Of a stretch of 64,000 bases of DNA, positions 58,941 to 64,000 are shown piece by piece. A program made the position numbers and the translations under genes. The notes beneath the pieces were generated by a model that saw nothing but the letters and a program-made list of their open reading frames with translations, searched no databases and was not told the DNA's origin. Source of the DNA: Clostridiales bacterium. Its GTDB lineage: Bacteria > Bacillota > Clostridia > Christensenellales > Borkfalkiaceae. The stretch is from the NCBI GenBank assembly GCA_015071005.1, contig SVIG01000004.1:1-64000 (forward strand). The letters run 5' to 3'. Position 1 is the stretch's first letter, and each line of letters begins with the position of its first letter.

Positions 58941-60827
58941 ATGCTGATTTCCGCGGACAATTTATCCTTCGGTTTCAACGGCGGCAGTCTGCTCGAAAAG
59001 GTCTGTTTTTCCTTAAACGAGGGGGACAGGGTCGGGTTGATTGGCGGAAACGGAGAGGGGAAGACCACGCTTATTCGCTTGATTTTGGGCGAGCTGGACG
59101 TGGAAAGCGGCGTGCTTTTTCGCAAGAACGGGATTCGAATCGGCTACCTTGCGCAAAACGGCGGCTATGATTCTACCAACACCGTTTTTGAAGAAATGCG
59201 AGAGATTTTTTCTTCCGATATTCGCGCGATTGCTTCTTTGCGTGAAATCGAGCAAAAAATTGCGCATACTGACGGTAAGTCGGACGAGTATCGCGTGTTG
59301 TCCGCAAAATACGAGAGTTTGAATAAGCAAATTTCCGCGCGCGATAGTTATAACTATGAAGTGCGAATCCGCACCGTGCTCAACGGTATGGGTTTTGAAA
59401 ACGTCTACGAACAGCCGATTTCCACAATGTCGGGTGGGGAAAAGACCCGTTTGAAGCTTTGTCGCTTGCTCTTGGAAGAGCCCGAGCTTTTAATTTTGGA
59501 CGAACCGACAAACCACTTGGATATGAAGACGCTCTTTTGGCTGGAAGAATACCTTTCTTCCTTCAAGGGTGCGATTCTCACCGTTTCGCACGATCGGTAT
59601 TTCTTGGATAAGCTCGTCACGCAAATTTATGAGTTGGAAAATAAAAAGCTGTCCGTGTTTAAGGGGAATTATACGAAGTATAAAGTCTTAAAAGCGGAGA
59701 AAACGGCGCATCTTTTGAAGGAGTACGAAAAGCAGCAGGAGGAGCGCGCGCATATGCAGGGTTACGTGAATCGGAATCTTGTTCGCGCGAGTACGACGAA
59801 AATGGCGCAATCGCGCCAAAAAGCGCTTGAAAAAATGGAACTGATTGAAAAACCTGCGTTGCCGCCCACGCCGCCGCGTTTTAAGTTTGGATACGCTGAA
59901 AAGCCTTATGAAAACGTATTAGAAGTGGACGGATTAAAGCTTTGCGCAGGGGAGAAAATTTTGCTGGAAAGGGTGAGTTTCTCGCTCAAGCGTGGTGAAA
60001 AATGCGCGGTGATCGGGGATAACGGCACGGGAAAATCGACGCTTATCAAGGAGCTTGTTCATGCGAAGAATCCTGCGATTCGTTTCGGTCGATTTGTAAA
60101 AATTGCGTGCTACGATCAAGAAAATGCAAACTTGAACCCAAGCGAAACGGTGCTCGGAGAGCTGTGGGGTAGGCATACCTTGTGGGATCAAACGAAGGTG
60201 CGCGGTGTTTTGGCGCAAGCAGGCTTACCTGCCGAAGATATGGATAAACAAGTACGTATGCTTTCGGGCGGCGAACGCGCGAAGCTCGCTTTGGCGGTAT
60301 TCGAGTGCGAAAACGGTAACGTATTGATTTTAGACGAACCGACCAACCATTTGGATTTGGCGGCGAGGGAGAGTTTGGAAACAGCGCTCAAAGAATTTGA
60401 CGGCACGATTTTGTTTGTTTCGCACGATCGGTATTTTATCCGCGCGCTTGCAGGCAAGATTTTGGAGTTAGAAAACGGTGTTGCGACGGAGTTTAAGGGC
60501 TCGTATGACGAGTATACGGCGTTCAAGCAAAAGTCGAAAGAAAGTATTCAACGCGACCCTGCCCCCGTCTTTTTGAAGGAAACGGAGCAAAAAAGTTATT
60601 ATCGGAGCAAGGAAGAACGCGCGCAAGAGGCGAAGCGCAAAGCGCGCGTGAAAAAGATAGAAGACGAGATTTTCGCTTTGGAAACGGAGAGTGAAGAAAT
60701 CAACGCCGCGCTTGCCGACCCTGCGGTGACGGGGGATTACGCGCTGTTGACGGAGAAGTGTAATCGCTTAGAAGAGATTAAGGCGAAGATGGACGCGCTA
60801 TACGAAGAATACGAAACGTTGATATAA
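58941..60827 (+). CDS. ABC-F family ATPase
   Basis: 628 residues with two ATP-binding cassettes and no membrane part. Cassette 1: GGNGEGKTTLIR, MSGGEKTRLKL, LILDEPTNHLD. Cassette 2: GDNGTGKSTLIK, LSGGERAKLAL, LILDEPTNHLD. A charged linker of about 80 residues (KAEKTAHLLKEYEKQQEERA) joins them and a basic coiled coil closes the C-terminus (YRSKEERAQEAKRKARVKK). Such proteins act in the ribosomal E site: some regulate translation and some protect from antibiotics. The moderate linker fits housekeeping types. ATG behind AAGGAG is used rather than an upstream frame start. Confidence 0.93.
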   Translation: MLISADNLSFGFNGGSLLEKVCFSLNEGDRVGLIGGNGEGKTTLIRLILGELDVESGVLFRKNGIRIGYLAQNGGYDSTNTVFEEMREIFSSDIRAIASLREIEQKIAHTDGKSDEYRVLSAKYESLNKQISARDSYNYEVRIRTVLNGMGFENVYEQPISTMSGGEKTRLKLCRLLLEEPELLILDEPTNHLDMKTLFWLEEYLSSFKGAILTVSHDRYFLDKLVTQIYELENKKLSVFKGNYTKYKVLKAEKTAHLLKEYEKQQEERAHMQGYVNRNLVRASTTKMAQSRQKALEKMELIEKPALPPTPPRFKFGYAEKPYENVLEVDGLKLCAGEKILLERVSFSLKRGEKCAVIGDNGTGKSTLIKELVHAKNPAIRFGRFVKIACYDQENANLNPSETVLGELWGRHTLWDQTKVRGVLAQAGLPAEDMDKQVRMLSGGERAKLALAVFECENGNVLILDEPTNHLDLAARESLETALKEFDGTILFVSHDRYFIRALAGKILELENGVATEFKGSYDEYTAFKQKSKESIQRDPAPVFLKETEQKSYYRSKEERAQEAKRKARVKKIEDEIFALETESEEINAALADPAVTGDYALLTEKCNRLEEIKAKMDALYEEYETLI

Positions 60828-60870
60828 AAATTCCCCTACGCGATACAAGGCGTAGGGGAATTTCTTTTTT
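60828..60870 (+). terminator. Terminator after the ABC-F gene
   Basis: Perfect 14 bp stem AAATTCCCCTACGC / GCGTAGGGGAATTT with 8 nt loop, then T run. Confidence 0.88.
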
Positions 60871-60886
60871 ATACGGAAGAAATTGA

Positions 60887-60915
60887 TTGACATTTCTTTT
60901 TTGTTGGGGTATAAT
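60887..60915 (+). promoter_or_regulatory. Consensus promoter upstream of the tRNA-Ser region
   Basis: TTGACA (60887-60892), 17 nt, TATAAT (60910-60915). It reads into a tRNA-Ser fragment and then the intact tRNA-Ser; I see no second good promoter between them. Confidence 0.82.
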
Positions 60916-60932
60916 AGACGAGCAATAGAGAA

Positions 60933-60972
60933 GCAGGAATATCGAAGCGGTCATAACGAGGCGGTCTTGAAA
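60933..60972 (+). pseudogene. 5' half of a tRNA-Ser gene
   Basis: Begins GCAGGAATATCGAAGCGG and keeps the acceptor 5' strand, D arm and anticodon loop TTGAAA (anticodon TGA). After the anticodon loop the expected pairing strand, variable arm and T arm are missing. Bases 60940-60960 are identical to 61108-61128 of the intact gene. The break falls directly at the anticodon loop, a known crossover position for tRNA-targeting integrases. Confidence 0.7.
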
Positions 60973-61100
60973 GAAAATCCGTTTCATCGCTGTAATTTTT
61001 CTAAACCCCTTTATTTACGTGGGTTTGCGCGATTTTGAGTGGCAGAAGTGCGAATAGCTTTCTCGCAGTTTTCTCGCAATTTTACAATTTAATTACATAC

Positions 61101-61190
61101 GCAGGTGTATCGAAGCGGTCATAACGAGCTAGATTTGAAATCTTGTCTGAGGTCAAACTCCCGGGGGTTCGAATCCCTCCGCCTGCGCCA
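61101..61190 (+). tRNA. tRNA-Ser (anticodon TGA)
   Basis: 90 nt with encoded CCA. Acceptor GCAGGTG / CGCCTGC, discriminator G as usual for serine, D arm TCG/CGA, anticodon loop TTTGAAA (TGA at 61136-61138), long class II variable arm and T arm GGGGG-TTCGAAT-CCCTC. The anticodon stem has one T-T mismatch. It is the boundary of the integrated element to its right. Confidence 0.93.
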
Positions 61191-61192
61191 CA

Positions 61193-61229
61193 GCCTTGGA
61201 ATTTTGAACGAATTCCAAGGCTTTTTTTT
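61193..61229 (+). terminator. Terminator after tRNA-Ser
   Basis: Perfect 11 bp stem GCCTTGGAATT / AATTCCAAGGC, 7 nt loop, then eight T. Confidence 0.9.
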
Positions 61230-61233
61230 GCCT

Positions 61234-62430
61234 TTATGCACCGAGTAAATTTCCGATTACCTTCGCGCTTTCCAGCTTACTCGTATGGTCAACGTGGCTG
61301 TAAATGTTTGCCGTAGTACTCATATCCGAGTGTCCAAGCCAGTCTTGAATCATTTTCATCGGTACTTTGTTGGCGAGGAGCAAGGATGCGCAGGAATGTC
61401 GCAAATCGTGGAAGCGGATTTTCTTCAATCCGTTTTTCGCAAGAATGACTTTGAAATGGGAACTGATATACTTTGGCGTAAGAATATCCCCGATAGCGTC
61501 CACGCAGACGTAGTCGAGATATTTTTTGTTGTACGCACCCCGCAATAGCTTTCGCATACTTTCTTGCTTCGCTTTCTCTTCCAATAAGATTTCTTTCACT
61601 TGCGGAATCAAGGGGAGTGAGCGATAGGACGATTTGGTTTTCATAACGTCGTGTCCTTCGATTCGACCGCCTTCGAGTTTGTTTTCGATAACCTTATGGC
61701 GTATCGTGATTTTGTTCTCCGTCCAGTCGATTGCCGACCACTTGATTCCTAGCACTTCGCTTCGGCGCAAACCGTAGTAGGCGGTGAGTATAACCGCTAT
61801 CCGCATCGGCTCGTTATCCAAGCAATCCAACAGTTTTTTAATTTCTTCTTGATTGTAGTAGCTTGCAATGTACTGTGTGGCTTTCGGTCTGTCCGCTCGG
61901 TCGCAAGGATTTGCGAGGATGATACCACGCTTGACGGCGTGCTTAAATGCAATATGTAGAAGGGAATGATACCTTTGTGCAGATGCGCCCGACAAACCGT
62001 CGTTGCGAAGATAGGCATAAAAATCGTTAAGCTCGTCGCCTGTGATTTCTTTTAAGGGAATGCCCAGTTTTTGGAAATACTTTGCAATGCGTGTATCCGC
62101 CATTAACTTATAGTTGTTATAGGTTAGGACGGATAAATTGCCTTTGTAGCCGTCCAGCCATTCGGCGACGTACTTATCGACGGTGCATTCGGCGAGTCTG
62201 CGCTTTTCCCGTTCGGCGTGCGTCATATTCGCATATAGATACATATCTTCGCTGTTGTACTGTGCAACGACTTCCATCAAACGGTGATTCGCTTCCGTTT
62301 TGTTGCCGCGTTTTACGTCCAGATGTAGGTTTTGCCACTTTTCCTTTCTCTTTCCGCTCATATCATAAAGATTGATGACGGCGTACCATTTTCCATTTTT
62401 TTCGGTCAAACGACCTGTGATTCTTTTCAT
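61234..62430 (-). CDS. Tyrosine site-specific integrase
   Basis: 398 residues. N-terminal arm-type DNA-binding domain (NGKWYAVINLYDMSGKRKEK), core-binding SAM-like domain (about 75-160), and catalytic domain with Arg in YGLRRSEVLGIKW, His and Arg in FHDLRHSCASLL, His in WLGHSDMSTT and nucleophile Tyr in ANIYSHV. It recombines the element into the 3' end of the adjacent tRNA-Ser. The gene ends only 43 bases from the tRNA, the usual arrangement for tRNA-integrating islands. AAGGAGG precedes its start and the excisionase gene lies just upstream. Confidence 0.95.
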   Translation of the reverse strand: MKRITGRLTEKNGKWYAVINLYDMSGKRKEKWQNLHLDVKRGNKTEANHRLMEVVAQYNSEDMYLYANMTHAEREKRRLAECTVDKYVAEWLDGYKGNLSVLTYNNYKLMADTRIAKYFQKLGIPLKEITGDELNDFYAYLRNDGLSGASAQRYHSLLHIAFKHAVKRGIILANPCDRADRPKATQYIASYYNQEEIKKLLDCLDNEPMRIAVILTAYYGLRRSEVLGIKWSAIDWTENKITIRHKVIENKLEGGRIEGHDVMKTKSSYRSLPLIPQVKEILLEEKAKQESMRKLLRGAYNKKYLDYVCVDAIGDILTPKYISSHFKVILAKNGLKKIRFHDLRHSCASLLLANKVPMKMIQDWLGHSDMSTTANIYSHVDHTSKLESAKVIGNLLGA

Positions 62431-62449
62431 AATTTGTTTTTCCTCCTTG

Positions 62450-62770
62450 TTAATTTATTTTTTCTAATTTGGTCGTATCGCCATCGGCAATCACACGATA
62501 GCACATTTTCGTTTGAAAGTCCAGACTTTTTCGGGACGATTTGGGACATTTGCGGTTATTTTTTTCATAAAGTTTTTCACCCATCAGGAAAGCGACCAAA
62601 CGAGTTTTGGGAACGAGAATTTTCCCCGCCAATTGAATGGTTGACAGCTTGCCTGTTTTTGCCAATTCGTAAGCTTTGTTCTTGCCAATGCGAAGCACCT
62701 TTGCCGCTTCGGGAACGGTGAGTACCTCGGGATAATCTTTTAACATACTATAACATTTTCTTTCCGTCAA
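62450..62770 (-). CDS. Excisionase-family DNA-binding protein
   Basis: 106 residues. Helix-turn-helix of the excisionase/MerR-like type: LTVPEAAKVLRIGKNKAYEL followed by a wing with KTGKLSTIQLAGKILVPKTR. Such proteins bend attachment-site DNA and favour excision by the neighbouring integrase. The start is a TTG 7 bases after AAGGAGG; an ATG eight codons later is possible but badly spaced. It sits between the relaxase and integrase genes, all on the same strand. Confidence 0.85.
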   Translation of the reverse strand: MTERKCYSMLKDYPEVLTVPEAAKVLRIGKNKAYELAKTGKLSTIQLAGKILVPKTRLVAFLMGEKLYEKNNRKCPKSSRKSLDFQTKMCYRVIADGDTTKLEKIN

Positions 62771-62782
62771 TTTTTTTCCTCC

Positions 62783-64000
62783 TTATAATTTGATTTCTTG
62801 TTCATTGTCGGATTCGATTTCGTTTTCATTTTCTAAATTTTCTTCTTCCGTGTGTGCCTTTTTGAGTGCGAGTGATATACCGACGGCGGTGAGAGTAAGT
62901 GCGGCTGCAAGGTTTCCGCTTGCTTCTCTTGCCCGTTCTTCCGCTTCTCGTTCTTCGGGTGTTTTTCCATCATTACCCATACCCATGGTCGAGATTAACC
63001 CTGCAGAGCCAGCCAGAAGAATACCAGCGCGAGAGGGAACAGAGAGCAGATTAGGCTTGTCCAAAACATTACCTTTTCTCGTTTGTCCGTTCGCTGCACC
63101 AGAGAAGTATATTCCTCGTTCAGCTTCCCAACCTGTTTTGCGTATTCCGCTTGCGTTTGCCGAAAGGCTTTGTCCGTCTGTTCTTGTAGATTCCTGATGT
63201 GTCCGCGCATCTCCAGGTTGAGTCCGCTGACCGATTTCTCTACCTGATTCAACGCCGTTTCCGTCCTCGAAAAGAACTTGCGACTGTGCATTTCCATCTC
63301 GTCCGTCAGCGCTTGCATTTGCCCCAGCGTCGCTATCAGGGAGTTCCATTCTTCTTCCGTCAACAAGACCAGGGGTATCTCGTTTTGCGTTTCTTCCTCG
63401 TTTGGTTTGTACATGTCCGTCATCTCGTCCAGCGAGAATTTCTTGCCTTTGTCTGAACTCATCTTCCATTACCTCCTTTAAATATTTTTCGCCCGAGAGC
63501 TTATCGTCATTGCATTTGCGGTAAGCTCCGTTTTTGTATTTAGGTTCTTTGAAACAAGTGTAGGTTATATTTTTTCTACCGCGCTCCCAGCGAACGCCGT
63601 AGCCCATATTCTTCATTCGTAAAATAAATTCTTCTTGCGAAGCGCAACGCTCCATCGCGTACTTAATGGACGCACGTAAACGGAATTTCCAACTCTCTCG
63701 CTTTACTCCCGAACGGTATTCCCTTGACGAGATAGATTTCGTTTGTCCGTTCTCGTAAGGCGTGAGCACAGAGAGACGATGCTCGGTGCAGACCTCGTCG
63801 TTTATCTTCCGCAGCCGTTCTATGTTTTGTCGGTCTTCGTGTAATTTCTTTCCCGTTTCCGTATGCACCGTGTCGATGACAAAGTGATTGTGAATGTGAT
63901 CTCTGTCGCTGTGCGTTGCAACGAGTACGCCGTAGCCAGGCCACGCGCGTTTGGCAAACTCTAAACCGATTTCGTTCGCTTGGTCGGGCGTTATCTTTTC
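62783..64000 (-). CDS. Relaxase/mobilization nuclease, C-terminal part (5' end beyond the window)
   Basis: The frame is open to the right edge and shows 405 residues. The catalytic metal-binding motif is present near the edge as THSDRDHIHNHFVID, the three-His pattern of the MobA/VirD2-like relaxases that nick oriT and lead DNA into the recipient. The middle has KYAMERCASQEEFILRMKNM, typical of Gram-positive mobilization relaxases. The C-terminal 200 residues are low-complexity, rich in Gly, Asp and Arg, then a hydrophobic stretch and acidic tail. That region coincides with a second gene in another frame. A GTG at 63868 is internal, not the true start. Confidence 0.88.
   Translation of the reverse strand, partial: EKITPDQANEIGLEFAKRAWPGYGVLVATHSDRDHIHNHFVIDTVHTETGKKLHEDRQNIERLRKINDEVCTEHRLSVLTPYENGQTKSISSREYRSGVKRESWKFRLRASIKYAMERCASQEEFILRMKNMGYGVRWERGRKNITYTCFKEPKYKNGAYRKCNDDKLSGEKYLKEVMEDEFRQRQEILAGRDDGHVQTKRGRNAKRDTPGLVDGRRMELPDSDAGANASADGRDGNAQSQVLFEDGNGVESGREIGQRTQPGDARTHQESTRTDGQSLSANASGIRKTGWEAERGIYFSGAANGQTRKGNVLDKPNLLSVPSRAGILLAGSAGLISTMGMGNDGKTPEEREAEERAREASGNLAAALTLTAVGISLALKKAHTEEENLENENEIESDNEQEIKL
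62995..63462 (-). CDS. Coiled-coil membrane-anchored protein nested inside the relaxase gene (MobB-like)
   Basis: 155 residues in a different frame wholly inside the relaxase gene. A soluble acidic N-terminus is followed by a long coiled coil (MEMHSRKFFSRTETALNQVE, then NLQEQTDKAFRQTQAEYAKQ), a basic stretch and one transmembrane helix at the C-terminus (VMFWTSLICSLFPLALVFFW). A near-perfect AAAGGAGGT at 63471-63479 lies 8 bases before the ATG, good evidence of translation. Nested mob genes are known from ColE1-type plasmids, where the relaxase gene contains mobB and mobD. An accessory role in mobilization is inferred from this parallel. Confidence 0.78.
   Translation of the reverse strand: MSSDKGKKFSLDEMTDMYKPNEEETQNEIPLVLLTEEEWNSLIATLGQMQALTDEMEMHSRKFFSRTETALNQVEKSVSGLNLEMRGHIRNLQEQTDKAFRQTQAEYAKQVGKLNEEYTSLVQRTDKREKVMFWTSLICSLFPLALVFFWLALQG

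Noticed and set aside
63663..63944. A separate 93-residue gene upstream of the relaxase
   Set aside because: It is an out-of-frame reading of the relaxase, whose own frame continues with the HIHNH motif to the window edge.

Overview
The window looks like a chromosome segment of a Gram-positive, low-to-mid GC anaerobe of the Bacillota (Clostridia). The evidence is the gene order yicC-gmk-rpoZ-priA-def-fmt-rsmB-rlmN-rpe-rpmB-asp23-fakA-recG (the Bacillus/Clostridium ylo cluster), strong AAGGAGG ribosome binding sites, consensus TTGACA-17-TATAAT promoters, and anaerobic redox proteins (superoxide reductase family, rubredoxin-fused flavin reductase, radical SAM enzymes). I cannot name the genus; the intergenic hairpin repeats and the gaps in the ylo cluster suggest an uncultured lineage.

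Layout. (1) 1-7.7 kb is a visibly AT-rich mobile region. It holds a sigma fragment, a secreted zinc-dependent phospholipase C with a ricin-like domain, a membrane protein, a Tn916-style regulatory set (sigma factor, short HTH protein, SHOCT-like protein), a large serine recombinase and a small orphan gene. A short direct repeat brackets the last part. (2) 7.8-18.8 kb holds an alpha-mannosidase, an RluA-type pseudouridine synthase, luxS, a nitroreductase, a BFD-like iron-sulfur protein, a sugar isomerase-like protein, an oxygen-defence pair, rpsU and pcrA. (3) 18.9-38.6 kb holds ligA, the ylo cluster, a HisE protein with a degenerate HisI half, minD with a small partner, and a DegV protein that is a natural partner for FakA. 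(4) 38.8-44.8 kb holds a membrane protein, trmO, and a methionine group of metF, a separate reactivation protein and metH. (5) 45.0-53.3 kb is an arginine cluster, argG-argH-argC-argJ-argB-argD-argF, behind a promoter with an ArgR-like box. (6) 53.3-60.8 kb holds an ion transporter divergent from DUF1653 and alpha-galactosidase genes, a QueG-like iron-sulfur protein divergent from a PflX-like radical SAM enzyme, and an ABC-F ATPase. (7) 60.9-64 kb holds a broken tRNA-Ser, an intact tRNA-Ser(TGA) and the integrase end of a mobilizable element (tyrosine integrase, excisionase, relaxase with a nested second gene) that runs off the right edge.

The most unusual signal is a family of intergenic elements (14.5, 25.1, 42.2 and 50.2 kb). 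In each, copies of the octamer GTGAATTG, then its reverse complement CAATTCAC, alternate with short self-complementary spacers that mostly fold into 3-7 bp stems with 3-4 nt loops. Stem sequences differ between copies while pairing is kept. The elements lie in one orientation and end just upstream of the next gene. Related strings of mini-hairpins occur elsewhere, most clearly before ligA. Other points of interest are a gene nested in another frame inside the relaxase with its own strong ribosome binding site, two probable leaderless genes (pcrA and the pflX-like gene), and a tract rich in Gly, Tyr and Ser in PcrA.
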